Positions 49,754 to 63,590 of a stretch of 64,000 nucleotides of DNA are shown here, in pieces. The stretch is taken from contig JBBMNZ010000001.1 in NCBI GenBank assembly GCA_037954325.1, positions 5,986,874 through 6,050,873 of the forward strand, given 5' to 3'. The first letter of the stretch is position 1; every line of letters begins with the position of its first letter. The DNA comes from Fistularia commersonii. Lineage: Eukaryota; Chordata; Actinopteri; Syngnathiformes; Fistulariidae. The notes under the pieces are model-generated. The model was given only the letters and a program-made list of their open reading frames with translations, searched no databases and was not told the DNA's origin. The position numbers were made by a program, and so were the translations under genes.

Positions 49754-52024
49754 GGACACTGTTAACAGACACATCACAGGTTTCTGTGAAGCACTGATGC
49801 GGCTATATAATCCTCTATGATACATTTCACATTTAAAACAAGGATCACAGGGAAGCTTTTATCCAGTTCTTAACATTTAAGCTGGAAAATGTTGTAAATT
49901 AGGTGTCAGCGATTTTTATTCATCCATTTATTTATTTATTTAACTTAATGATATTGTCATCAACAAAACAAAAATGAGTAAATACAGCAGTTTTTGAATT
50001 CCAGTTCACTTCATTCATTTATTGTTGATTCATTGTTGATTTATTCTTTTTGACAACATGAATCTACATTGCGATTATTGGGTTAAATGGGAAATCTAAG
50101 GTGAAGAACGTTCATTCTTATCCTGCTTATCCATTCTTATTAAATTTCCTAATTGAATGCATAAAAGCCAAAAACGGTGAACATCATCAGAGAAAGAAAT
50201 GAACATCCGAGACACCATACGCACACTTTAAAATTTTTCAGGGATAAAATTCATCTGCTGGAAGATGTTATAGGGATTGGTTGGTCACTCGACCGCTCCT
50301 GGTGCTCGAGTGTGTGGGTGTTGAGAGGATTGGATCGCCTCGCTGCATCATGCAGGCTCCGCAGAGACTTCACCACCGCTGGTGGAGGAGGAAACCTATA
50401 GAACAGCATGAGTAGGGGGGGCGGAGGGAGAGGAGGAGTGAGATCTGATGATGTGAAACAAAGCAGAGGCAACATACAGGAAACCTATCTGATATCCATC
50501 TGGTATTTACGTTAGGATCAAAACACACCCGAGTTGGAAAGATGTTCATTTAAATGTAAAGCAACACAAAAGACGTAATGTGATTTTAAACATTTATAGC
50601 CAATTAGGTTGACAGCAGCCATGGGGTCTTCACTGGTCAACGTGGTTTTTACCAGAACCGAATGCTTTTTTTGGAACCACATGAAAACGGTATATCATTT
50701 TATGTATTCATGTGGTAGTACTGAAAAGTACCAGTTCTACAAAACCAGATCTGAAGAAGGGATTCATTGCAAGGATGGAGAATGAAGCTGAACAGAGAGG
50801 AAATACTGATTTTCAGTCATGTGATAAACCCATATGACGTCAAGCGTCAACAGTTTCTTATATACAATGAAGACAAACTCAGGACCTGTGGAGATCCTGA
50901 ATCTAGTTTCCTCTTTGAAAGCATATAACAAGCCATTTCTATGTTCTGATCGGATTTAGTCTATTGTCTTCTCATCCCTTTGCTGTGGCTCCCTGTGGCT
51001 TTGGACAACAAAAAAACAAAAGTATTTAACTGAAATGAATTGTATTGATTGAATGTTGTTTTTTGCATTATAATTCTTCCTTTGAAGATTATGTTGATCT
51101 TGTAACAATAAACGGTGTTTAATTTCTTGTCATTCAAGATATGCGCACCAACAGCCGATGTTTGACAGCTGCCGGTAATGACATTCATTGATCCTCTACA
51201 GCCCTGAGGTTTAGGAGCAAATATCAAATTAACCAGGTTAAAAATGTATTTTAATTAGATTTTTAATTTGCAACTATATATTTTGCAACATTCAGTGAAA
51301 TGGTCATGTATGTCTTCATTTGCGGTGACAGCTGACTGCACACCCCAGTATTTGCAATAAAACAATGAAGGCACATGGTAGCAAACAACATTTTTGGTTT
51401 GCTGCAGGGGTAGAATTTAAGTTCAGCCTTTTATTTCATTAATACGAGGAGGGTTCAACACATTGATAATCTTAACGACACTGACAATTTTATATTGAAT
51501 GTTACCTTTAATCCAGTGTCTTTTTCTTCCAGAGTTCAAAAGGTTTTGGTTGCATTCAGAAATAAAATTTTCATTTTTAATGTAACTGTTCTTTGCTTTT
51601 AACTGCAACACACTATAGTTTTTTAATACATAGCATTGAGAGGAAAAAAGTTCTATACAGTATTGAATTGATTTTAGTGTTGAAGATTGACGAAGCCTGT
51701 TCTAGGTTTTAATCTTTATGAAATCCGCCCCTTGAACTGCTGGGTGTTTATCAACACAACAAGACTGACGTACAGGAATTCAATTTTTCATGACAAAACT
51801 TTGTATCTTACCTTATGTCAAGACAGTTAAGAAGTCCACCTTAGTCCAGTGTGTACACTGTTCTTAAGGGTTTTAGAGCTGAATAGAAGTCTAGCTTTGT
51901 CCAGTTGTTTTGCCATCTGCTGTTATAGTCTAAGGACTATCTGACATGTCAGAGACAATTTAGGCTGACAGAGCTCCGGCTACAGCACAGTTGATGCAGA
52001 TCCAGGAGTCAGCTCCCTCGAGGA

Positions 52025-52044
52025 CCCCCCCCCCCCCCCCCCCC
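52025..52044. repeat. C20 homopolymer
   Basis: Twenty consecutive C; a matching run of about 21 G occurs at 52740-52760. Confidence 0.95.
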
Positions 52045-52739
52045 ATCGCCCTGCCTGCACCTGAACCAGAGATGCAGATAGTATATGACAGTGGAGGTAC
52101 GGAAAGTATAAACGCTCAGGGCCAGATGTGTAAAACCGTGCAGATTCATGCCACAATCACAAGATTGGTTCCTCAGTGGTCGGGGAGGGAAAGTGCTGAG
52201 GAGGATTTGGCAGCAAATAGGAACACTTGTGAGGCTGAAGAACTCTTTTCCCTGTACCACCTTAGGTGTTTCCGTTGTTACCCGAAGGTCATTGGAGGAA
52301 AGTGCGACACAGCAGTCCCACATTCTGAGCTGTGTGATTTTGACAAAGATAATCTCATAAGTTTCTTTTTGAAATATTGATACATCATATCAATCGAAAG
52401 ACACATGCTATTCATAGACATTCTCCTCCCATGAACTGTCTTTTTAAACCCAAAAATGTAAGCAACTTAGGCAAATAAATCAAGTTAAACTAGCTGATTA
52501 TCAGGTAATCTGTTGTTAATTTTAAGGGAATTTGTTGCAAAGGGTCAAAATGATTCGTAGGAAATAATTTTGGGAAAGGAACTTGCTGGAAAAAAAAAGA
52601 GTGAAACTACACTAACTAACATATTATTATCATATATTTCCATCACAGTGCTAGATTTTTGAACAGGCACTTTGAAATGCAATTTAACGCATTGTCTATG
52701 CAACATAGGGCTGCTGAAGTGAAGGCTCACCAAAGCGAT

Positions 52740-52760
52740 GGGGGGGGGGGGGGGGGGGGG
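52740..52760. repeat. G21 homopolymer
   Basis: About 21 consecutive G. It may fold as a G-quadruplex and is prone to length error in sequencing. Confidence 0.95.
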
Positions 52761-55700
52761 TTGGTCCAGGCAAGCATGCACATCAGATTTCAATCTCAAA
52801 ATTTACATTTATGATCCACACCTTCCATCGCAGCATTTTATTCACTGGTGTAAAAAGACTGAAATTCTGCAGTAATGAGCCGCCAAACGCTACGCAAATG
52901 TAGCCTCGCTCTGTCACGCTAAAGCCAGATTAGCCGTATTAGCACGGGTTGAATTCCTGAGGACCTTGCGACGGAGGGCAGGAAATTCTCCTTTGCAGTT
53001 TTTCTGTACTGGTGACGCAGTAAGCTCACACCTTTCCCAAACAGAATATTTTAGCAGCTTTAGGTAATCGTCCATCAAACACGACCTGATGTAATTAATG
53101 CTCAGGTAGGCGTTGCTCGCATATTAATAAGATCATTTAGTCTGAAGGTCTGTCTTGAGGAGGAACTCTGCAGCTGAAGCCAGAGGACACGAGTCTGCGG
53201 CCAAATGTTTTGTCAGGAAAGTAGAATAATGGCAAGTTCAGTCTGAGGCTGGATCACATGTCTTGTGTGAACATCCTGCAGGGTCATGCAAGTTCAGCAA
53301 ATATGTAACGCTTCCACAGATGAAGTAATGATCTCAATCGCCTAATCCTTTTATCGATCACCATGGATCAAGATTTCTTGCGATCTCCTTGGCTGAGCGG
53401 TATTTCAGTCAGTTGCACCTTGGCGATGCCTTCGGAGATGCATCAGCGTGTTTGTTCTCACAAATGCTCCTCTCCAGGACGCATATATACTGAAGGGATT
53501 GTCCTGCTCCCGTGTCTTAAGATCTGGAGAGGAGGCAATGTGGATATTAATTTGAGTGCACACATTGTGATTCGCAAAGTCCAGACTTAATAACGGTGAT
53601 TGTGACAGCATCAGTGAAACGGAACGCTTGAAGGGTACTTGTTGTCATTATTCCGGGCGGAGGAGGAGGAGAAAGCGGCAGCGACATCAACACAAAGACA
53701 GATACATACAGAACAAACCGGTAAAAAAGCATTCTTTGTCCGCCCATGCTGTTTTTCCTTTGGTTCTTGCAGATATCTTTTTATCTCCACTTCTTTTTGA
53801 ACCAACAGTAGCGGCTTCCTTTCCGTCATGATTTCAGAAATCCATCTTGTTATTGGAATATTCAGATCACTATGCCGCACTCCTCCGCTTACATCCCCAG
53901 TTTTTCCTCAGATTTAGCTTTGCATTTGGTGCCATCTGTCCATCCTTGCTCCTCATTTCAGTTGCACCCCAGCAGGATCTTCAAACCTCACTTGGTTGAA
54001 GCGCCTCCCTATTTCAGCATTAAGGTTCTTCAGCACTGTCGCTTGGGTGACAGCGCACTCGCCACATTGCGGCAACATCGACACTGAAACCCAAAAATCA
54101 ATGCACATAGGCTTGCGGAGCTGACAAATGTTATTTTTTTCCCCCCATAGATGATTAATCAGTAGTTGGTGAAGACCACTTAGGGGTTTATTATTCAGTT
54201 ATTTCCGTCTGGCGTCGCTAGAAGCAGCAGCGCGTGAAGGGTCACCTTTGTCGGTTTAATGATGTCATCAGCGGAGCATATATGAATGTTGTGCAGTCAG
54301 TGTCACGTTGGTACACGTCAGTGTGTTAGGCCCGATGTCCGTCACAGCTGAGTGCTGTGTTTGTGGTAGAGTTTATGAGGCAGGGGGGAGGTTCTTCCTT
54401 TAGGTGCCACCGTATATCTCCCACGTGTCCTCTAAGGAGGACTTTAGTGCGGGACCATATAATGATGTTGTCATGTGTGACCTGAAGTAATTACCGCATC
54501 ACGGCGACAGGAAGCCCCCAGAGATGCTGACTCTCCTCACTGCGCGCACCCCTGCGGAACTAAACCCGCCACACTTGTTTTAATTCAGTGAATTTTCACG
54601 GCTGCCAGTCGCAGGGGGGGACTGCACGGCGGGACAAAGTGCCAGCGAGAGGAGCCGCAGAATCAAGGAGCTAGACAGACGAACAAGCATGTGCAATCAC
54701 GATAAAAAAACTTAGGACTGATGCAAGATGTCTGCAAGCTGCTGGCGTCAGGACGCACTGCAGATGACAGCTGCCAGCCGTGTCACAAGTGTTACAGAGA
54801 ACACATATTCTTCACATCACGCTGTCCACTGAAATGGACAATGCGACCCAGTTGGTCTTTCTGACTTATTCATTATCCTGGTGAGAAGGGGCAATAAAAT
54901 GGATATATGTAAAATAAACATTTCAATTGATCATTTTTTCCATCTTTTCAGTCCAAACAAACAGGAAGAGTGCATTTTTATTGCATTGTGGAGAAGAATC
55001 GAACGAGGTGGCTTAAGCTGTACATGAAGTATAAGACTGCGTGGATAGTGATTGATGATAGGAGGAAAATATCCCAGCAATTAGTAAGTCTCCGTTTCTA
55101 CAAGCCCCTCCTTGTTACTTCTTTATAAGCAGCCGAAATGGTGAGGTCCGGCACCAAAGAGGGTCGAGTTGCTTGATGGCAGAAAACATGTCACCTTTTC
55201 TCTCAATCTCCCAATTAATCCCTGCTTGCTGTTCGTCCTCTGACAAACAATGTTACTCAAGTACACCCCCTTCTCACTAATTGGCTGGATTTCCTGTTAT
55301 CCTGCTCTCCTGGAACCAAGCTAGATGCCCAGCACCGCACCACGCCGATGAAAACTTTGGAAACCTATAATTCTCATTGTTTATTCATAATGTCTTCCCG
55401 ATTAACAAGCGATAGCCCTTGAGATAAGCGCGGAGAAATCGTTTAGAGCTGCTTGTTTTCTGAATGCGCCAGTGTGGTTGAAAATAAAAGTGTATGATGT
55501 ATTTTCCTTTCTTGGGTCACATTTTTGCCACTATCTACCATTGACATTTTCCTTGGTCTTTGCTGTGCTGTTTGACTTGGCGAGAATCTGAAGCGTCACC
55601 CTGGAACGGCATCATCATCCAAACATCTTCCTCAGCCCGATCCTCAACTCATCCAACCTGTCTTCGGCAGGGCTTTTTTTTTTTCTTATTTTAATATATT

Positions 55701-58497
55701 TTTTTGCATTTCTTATCTTCATCTTGTTTGCCTCGAAGGTGTTCTCCCTCTCTACTGCTCTCTCCAACCAGGGGCCATTCCTCTTAGTTTAGCCTCCTGT
55801 CGCTGCACCTCACACGGCCCGGTGCTGAGGGGCGTCACCATGATTGTTTTTCATCCTGACACAGAACTGTATCTGTTATTGGAAGGAATCACGATGTTTG
55901 CAGCCCCATGTTTGGCCCGGTTTTTGTTTGATCAATATTGTGCCGAGTCATAACAAACAGTCTCAGGTCACTGCGAGGGACAGGTTGATGCTGCTTTCTT
56001 CATCAGAATCACAGTCCTCTGCCCGCCTTCTACGGCCGTAGCCTGCTAACAGAGATGAACATAGGGGTCCTTGAAGAGAACGAAACTTCACGACTCAGTT
56101 CAAGAGCTGTAGTAGACAGTGAAAGACAGGTTAGAGCTTAATGTAGTGGTGAGATAAAGTACTCATACAGTCTTGCTGTACACGATCCATGCTTAGATGC
56201 CAAATAGTTACATCGAAAAAGATGCTGCTTTTAGACAGTCATCATTTTGGCCATTTTTCAATTGCGTGCGTTGGAGTTGAAGAGGTGGGAGCTGAGATTA
56301 CGCTGTGTATCGTTTAATCCCCGTATTGTAAAACCCAGATGACATTGGAGTAAAAATCCTGCCTTTTGCTGGCCTTCTGTAATCACGGGATTTACATATC
56401 GCGATTGTGTTGTCGCTGTGGACAGAATAACAACAATATAACAAAGTATAATGATGTGACTCCCATTTAATTGGTGTAACATTTGTAACAATATGAATTT
56501 ATGTTTATTTAAAAAGGCAGTTGAATAAAACCATAAAAATTTTAGTTTTTATTTTCATTCATTTGTGGGTGAGGGGGGCTGGAGGCGGGGTTTAACCTGG
56601 TCACATGACCACCTATTCAGACATCCAACCACTCACCCTCACCCACACATACAGATAATTAAATCTTCAACAAATCTGCCTTTTTCCGGGTTGCGGAAGG
56701 AATACGATGAACAAATGCAGGCCACGAGGCCATGGGATTCAAAATCAGTAACTTTCTTGCCTCGATCTGAGGATACTCACCACTGGTAAAGGGGGTAAAG
56801 GGGGAATGACAACGAGCATGACAAAATTAAAGTACGTATGATGAAAAAAGCCTCCAGGTGGATCCAAAAACGTATGCTCGTCACGTGCGAGCACTGAAAG
56901 CCGATCTACACGGGAACCATTTTTAGAAGTGCGTTTGAAGTCCTTCATTTGCCAATTTAAATCCACGCACGCCAAGAGACGTGGCTCATCCCCGTTTTTG
57001 TTTACACTCGTATTTTTTCTCCGCCGCTCCGCTCGGTGAATTGTAATCTCTCACACACAGCTGTTTAAATCACACAAATCTCCCTCGGCTTACACACTCT
57101 AAATGATCATTTCTGTAGACCCTAGCAAAATGAACCTTCATTTGTCTCACCCCTCCCAGAGTCCAGGCCTTTTGTTTTGGGGAGAAAAAAAAACAAAAAT
57201 GCCCCGTATTAAAACGGAATGACAGTTTTCCGGTACAGTGAAGCACACACACGTAGCACGAGATAGCGACGCAGTTACGAATATGTGCAGAGTCTAGCAG
57301 AGGGTCATCGCTGCTGTGATTCTTTAAACCGTTCTAAGCCCTTTTACAATTTCCGACTTCTCTCGGCCGGACTTGATTTGGTTTTAACTGTGAGATGCAG
57401 AATCTCTGACCGTGGATTAACTGACTGCCACACACCAGGCAACATTTAAACTCTGCCCATCTTCATATAAAGCCAAGAGCAGAGGAAAGTAGTATGTTGG
57501 AATACTTACCTTAAGTTGCTGTGAGTTTAAAGATTTCAAGCTTCTGTTGGTTAAGTTTTAATAGATATTAGTAAATGAAATAAATAAATAAATAAATTAC
57601 ATTTTGCAGAAAGTAATTATTGTTTTTTATAAGTTGCCTGGAAAAAATCCAGTTATTTAATTAAGTGATAATTATGTCATTTTTTTTAGCCAGAAAAAAT
57701 ACACTTAATTGATTTGGAAATTGAGAGAAAATGCCATGCTCACCTTTGCAAGAAATTTCATAAAAATAACAGCTAGAAACTAGCTTAATTAAGTAATAAT
57801 GTTCACAAAATTACAAATAAATACATAATAAAATCCAATCAAAATCAAACCAAATATTGATCAACAAGACATTTCCTTTAAAACATTAAGATATGACTTG
57901 AAGGATGAATTGTCACCTTTGTATGTTTTTAAAACAATAATGTGTGGAACCTAAACTGCCATTATTGCAGGATGCAGTGATGGAATACTGGACGTAGCAA
58001 TATTGACATAGAATTGAGGCAAACGATCAAACAAGCAGGTTGCATGGTGGTGAGTCTAAATTGTCGTCGGCGTGGATGAGAGGTTGAATGGTTAAATGTC
58101 TAGTTACAGTCTCTAGCTAGCCCTCCCTAACCGCAGCCCTGTGAATCCACCCGAACTGACACCAAGTGAATCAAAACGTGGATATTACATTGATTTCCCA
58201 TTTAACAAAAGACACGCATGGGTTTGCTGGAAGAACGTTGTGTCCTCCACTGTCCGGGCAGATTATCTAGAACTCTTCTTGAATGACGTTTGGACAAGCG
58301 TCTGACCCGGTGGTCAATCAGACAATGTCTCAGGTCAGTGGCGACATGAACCATGATGGCTCATATTAAAGATAAGTGACTGAGGGTGCGTGTGTTTGTG
58401 TGCAAAGTGGAGGAACAAGTCATGCATTTAACATGAGGGAGCTTGAAAATGGACAGAGCCGCCATCAATGTTTTATTAGATCCACAGAGTTTATTAG

Positions 58498-58503
<6 letters not shown>

Positions 58504-58543
<40 letters not shown>

Positions 58544-58628
58544 GGAGTGAGTGTGTGTGCCTGTGTTTGCCTTAGAACCAAGAGGTAGTGTGGGTGTGTT
58601 TGGTGGCAGAGTCAGCAGTGTGTGTGTG

Positions 58629-58664
<36 letters not shown>
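58504..58664. repeat. Two (TG)n microsatellites
   Basis: TG runs at 58504-58534 and 58618-58663, separated by about 85 bp of unique sequence. Confidence 0.9.
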
Positions 58665-59764
58665 ATGTATCAGTGCTGTTTGATTGTGCCATTATGGACT
58701 ATTTGGCTGGTACTGAGATCACAGTTATTGAAAGCTATTGGCAAATGACTTTGTAAACATCATGCTTTTCCTTTTTTGTCTTGTCGAATGTCTGATTAAC
58801 TTTTCTCTCTTGTTTACAAAACGCTTTCTCTGTTATGTCATAAAAATGAAAATAAACAATGAATATTTGTTTGATTTGCCCCGTGACAACTCTGGAGACT
58901 GCTGACTTCAATGCTGCAAATGAAAATTCTTGATGTGTTGTTGATTATATTCCATTGGAATATATAATAAACGTATTCTCTAAAGATCACTTGAGAGAAA
59001 CTTGCAAATTATGGACACTATTTAGCAAAGGAACCAGAATGGTAGTGTTTTAGGTCGAAGACCTTGTGTTTAATTACGTTCATTCATTGACTCGGGAAAT
59101 GATGTACTTTTCCATAAAGTCAACCACTATTGTTCCTTGTAATCAAATCAAAAATTCATTGATTTGCCCCATTTTTGGCAAGTAAATTAAAGCTGATGGC
59201 TAATGGATTAAACAGTTTTGGCATTGGCCAGATCTCACCGATATTGCTGATCCATCTTGAATCACAACTGTTACAGTGGAACAAAAAAAAAAAAAAATTA
59301 CCACAACTGACCCAAAAGCCGAAAAGCCCTTTAAATGGTAAAGTTTGAGAAAAATCAATCCATCAGCTTTAATTTTGATCATGGGGCTTTAGAGAATTAT
59401 ACTCCCGAGTTCACTTGGGAGTATAAAAAATAAAATATTATGCATCATAATTGCTACTTATAACAATAAAATCCCCACCTTGAACAGATGTTTCGCAGCC
59501 TGTAATGGGTCATCAGCACCTTGTGTTGAATATATTCAACCCGTCAGAGACCTTGCTCTGGATTTTGAGGATTTTGAGTTAAGTCTGTATGCTTTGGCCT
59601 CCCGGCTCACGGCATTTAAAAACTGAATCCAGTGCTCAGGTGACACATTTATAACAATGATGTTGATAATTCTTTGTGTGCAGCTGCATAGATTGTAGCA
59701 TAAACAGAACAAAATCGATGGAAAACCAACTGCAAGCAAGGTTTTGACAACTGTCTTCCTCATC

Positions 59765-59935
59765 GATAGATAAGATAAGATAAGATAAGATAAGAACAAC
59801 TTTATTTATCCCGAAGGAAATTGTTGTGCCAGAGTTTCAAGCAAAACATAACAATAATAGATAATAGTTGGAAGGAGGGAGAATAAGAAATACAATAAAA
59901 TATAAAGTGTCAAAGTTAAGGCTATCAAGTGTGGT
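59765..59935 (-). mobile_element. Retroposon 3' tail with (GATAA)n microsatellite
   Basis: On the minus strand, a stretch containing TGGCACAACAATTTCCTTCG and GGATAAATAAAGTTGTTC ends in a pentanucleotide repeat ((TTATC)n on that strand). It is the inverted counterpart of the copy at 61690-61836. Confidence 0.7.
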
Positions 59936-61319
59936 AATAATTTAAAGGTAATGATGGGCAGATGTTTTGAGCAAACTATGGTCACGTGTCGTCACCGCTT
60001 ACTATTACTCTGCATTTAAAGCTAAGAACAACATCACTGTGCAGCCTGTGTGTTCCTCAGGCTTGTTTTCGAGGTCATCCCTGGACAGGAGCCCTGACGT
60101 GGGAAAGAGCGAAGACCATCTGGTCATTCTCTGGTGAAACGATGGACTGTGGTGGAGTGAAGGGGCGTGGCTTGAGTGCAAAATATTTACTTTACTTGTT
60201 TATGTTTTAGTCCATAATTGGACAGGAATGGCAAATTTCAATAACATTTCTGAAAGTGGGCCATAATTTAACCTTATGTGCTTCATGTAATAAACTGTGG
60301 ACAAATTGTAGCTCTAGTGGGATGCAGCTGGCTCCGGACGCCAGCGTGCAGTGACTGTGAATTCAAGGTGGAATTCATGGAATTCCCCAAGGAGATTCTT
60401 CTGTGTGACTGCTGGCAACAGTGTGAAAGGAATTTTAAACCTGCGGCGGTAGGATGGAGCAGGTGGAGGGGGAGGGCCCTTGGTCCTCTTTGCCATCTTT
60501 TTAGAATTGAAAAGACCAGTTTTACACGATAAAGAGCAGAAAGTGAGTTTTCATTCCTCTGTTTGGAACCCTGCCTTTTCATACGTTACAGGAACCGTGG
60601 GGCTCACTATGCTGTCGAACTCCAGAAAACTTCCAAGGAAGTGTTATATTGCAAGATCGCGTCAACCAACTCGTAGAACCACAGCAACAGCAGCAGCATC
60701 CCTGCTTTCGTCACTGCTAGAAATCCACCTATACACAGCCAGATTGTGCATCAGGGATCTTCAACCTTGGATGCTAAAATCCAATATGTTTGCGGGTCAG
60801 CTGTGGCAAAGCAGCAGAACGTAAGCAGCTGCTGCCATCCTCTGTCCCTGCCGGTCCAACAAAAAAAACTTTGAAGCTGCTAAAGAGAAGCTGAGCCGTC
60901 TTAACTGATGCATTTCGTGTGTGTGGAAAAAAAACTCCCAACTACATGTTCAGGTTGTCGTGTCACTGGATGCAGCTTAAATTTCCATAACCAAGACTGA
61001 AGTCAACTTTATGCTGATCAAATGCCAACACTGCAAACATCTGTCACTAAACGTTTGTCCCTTAAGGCCTGTTTCAGGGAATTTTTACTCAGAAAACCAA
61101 GTTTTTGACAGAGACAATCTGGTAATAATTTGGTTATTCTCTACCAGCATGGCAGTCTTTATGTATGCCCTCACATGATTTTCAGAAAACGAAAGGTAAT
61201 TCTCTCAGATTCCCACAACGGATATTACAGCATGGGCAAACAGGAACCCTCAAGGCACCAAAATGAATACTAAGCTTTCGCCTCAGAGCAAGAAGGTCCC
61301 TGTTTGATTTTAACAGTGG

Positions 61320-61500
61320 GCCCCTCTGTGTGGAGTTTGCATGTTCTTCCTGTATGTACATGGGTTTCCCCCGGTTTCTCCAGTTTCCTGCCACACTCCA
61401 AAAACACTGATGTGTGTGAATGAATGGTTGTAGGTCTCTAAGAGACGTGTCAGAGTGTGAATGGTTGTAAGTTTCTATATGTGACCATGTGATTGACAGG
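61320..61500 (+). repeat. Dispersed fish repeat
   Basis: GTGGAGTTTGCATGTTCTTC, CAGTTTCCTGCCACACTCCA and GAGTGTGAATGGTTGTAAG are hallmarks of a very common teleost interspersed repeat. A weaker piece lies at about 58045-58120. Confidence 0.6.
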
Positions 61501-61552
61501 TTATGTGATCGATAGTTATGAATGAATAAATGAATAAGTGAATGTATGAAAA

Positions 61553-61593
61553 CACACAGTGTATCAAATACTTGTTTTCCCCACTGTATATAT
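61553..61593 (-). mobile_element. Terminal fragment of a DNA transposon
   Basis: ACAGTGTATCAAATACTTGT followed by TTTCCCCACTGTATA looks like the terminal repeat of a fish DNA element; the remainder is absent. A TA/CA simple repeat follows. Confidence 0.45.
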
Positions 61594-61689
61594 ATACATA
61601 TATATATATATACACACACACAAATCTTTGTATCTTTGTATCAAATCTTTGTATCAAATCTTCAATCTTTGTAGTTACAGCTAACAGTT

Positions 61690-61836
61690 AGGACAATTCA
61701 TATTTCATTGTATTTCTTATTCTTCTTCCTTTCTACTATTATCTATTACTGTTGTGTTTTTTACTTGAAACTCTGGCACAACAATTTTCTTTGGGATAAA
61801 TAAAGTTGTTTTCATCTCATCTCATCTCATCTCAAA
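61690..61836 (+). mobile_element. Retroposon 3' tail with (CATCT)n microsatellite
   Basis: Contains CTCTGGCACAACAATTTTCT and GGATAAATAAAGTTGTTTTC followed by repeated CATCT units. It is the same family as the minus-strand copy at 59765-59935, in opposite orientation and with a different pentanucleotide tail. Confidence 0.75.
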
Positions 61837-63446
61837 GGATAGATACAGACTTTGAGAGTAAATATATGTTTAGCTTTTATTGCAAAGGATGGAAAAACAG
61901 CACCAATCAAAGAGCAGAATCCCCAAAAAATCTAGAAATAAACAAGAAACAGATTTTAAGGTTCACGCAAAGACAACCACATTCAGTTTTTAAAGAAGTT
62001 TTTGTGTGAAACCACTGAAAACACTGAAGTACATATGCTAGGCCTGTAAGTGGTGCTTTAATGCTGTGGTGCTTTTATACCCAAAACAGAAGTCATAGAG
62101 CACGTGCATAAAACTTGGGCGCTGAAAACACAGAAATCTGCCATTGAGGCTGTTGTTTGCACGGCCCGTGCATGGCAGTGATAAGAAATAAGTCGTCTAA
62201 AAAGCAAATAATTGAAAATGAGCAGAAATAGCATTTTTTTTTTTCCATTTAATACAAGAATCGGTAATGTCTTATGGAATTATTTTAATGACGATTGGGT
62301 AAATGCCTGAGAATGCTTGTGACGGCTGCGTCAGAACAAGCAAATCCAACTGCGTCTTTTTCGGTTGCCAGCTGAAGCCGGCGTTTCGGGGTCCTCTTGG
62401 ACATGTTGCTCCCTACATCTGTATTCCATAGATGTTATTTTCTGCGCCGACGTCCCCGTATGTCAGTCATACCGACCTCAGCGCCACACCTCCACTTCCC
62501 CGTGCAGCACGACATTGGGACGCACCGGTTTGTTGTTGATGGTGATGAGTATTTATTGAGCAGATGTCTCCCTCTAAAAAAATCTTCCCCCGGTCTATTA
62601 AATGAACATAATGCTGTCCTTTTTATGGTGGGCTTTTATTTTGAAATATCTGTCCCACCTAAAATAGATAAGGTCATGCATAAATGAATCCAAATTTATG
62701 TTGTAAAGAGGCGGCAGTTTATGTGCATGCTTTGTGTTTGCTGTGGTTGTGGTTGCTCACTTTTATGTTTTTTTATGTCACAATAAAATTGTGTCTCTAG
62801 CATAGACTCTCCCGGCTTTCGGAATATAGCAGCTTTCTAGCATTTTCTTTTCTTTTTTTCCTGAAGAGGGTTTGGAAGCCTTGAGCCTCTCATGATTTTT
62901 TTTTTTCTCCCCGCCCCTGGCAACACTTGACAATCTGTCTCAGTCGATGTGCCATCTTATCTATGGTTCGACATCAAGATAAGATTTTTGTTCCTTTTTT
63001 TTTTTTTTTTTTTTTGACAAAATGTCAACACAGTGTTAAGTGGAGTGGCTGAAGCGGCCCGTCGCAGCTGGACCTGTCCTCTTGAGTGTGGTGGCTAAAT
63101 TGTTTCGGTTGTGCAGAGTCAAGTAAAATCCTGTCTGATCTCAGCAGATTTACATGACACCTAAAAACAACATGGCACCAATATTAAACCAATATTAAGA
63201 TCTGTGTCAATCAGTTTTAAAGTTTTCACATCCTTTAAATTTCAATTTTCTGGTAGTTTCATGTTAGCTTTTCCAGTCTTCTTGAGCCATTTCACCCTTC
63301 ACTAAGCTACACCCTTACGACCGGCTGACCAACAGCTGAGTACAAGTCAGGGGTAAGTAGAAGTTATTAAAATGGCAAATCTGTATCGACTCCAGTGTAT
63401 CACTTTTAATAGTCCCTGTATTTTTTGGATTATTTTGTGGAGTTTT

Positions 63447-63590
63447 AGTGAATATATGGTCGAATGTTGTCCTTGCAACAGCCACAAACCGGAGAGGTTG
63501 AAAGGAGAAATGCTATTTATTCCCTTTCCAAAACTGAAAACAATTTTTAAAAATCGCTGGCTGGGTAAAATGATGCGATGCTTTTGTTAG
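63447..63590 (+). pseudogene. Possible THAP-domain-like remnant
   Basis: The frame reads MVECCPCNSHKPERLKGEML and, further on, IPFPKLKTIFKNRWLGKM. A C-x2-C-like start, an F-x-FP block and a downstream K-x-RW resemble a THAP zinc finger, a domain found in P-type transposases and host genes. Key spacing is poor and the frame stops soon after. Very tentative. Confidence 0.2.
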
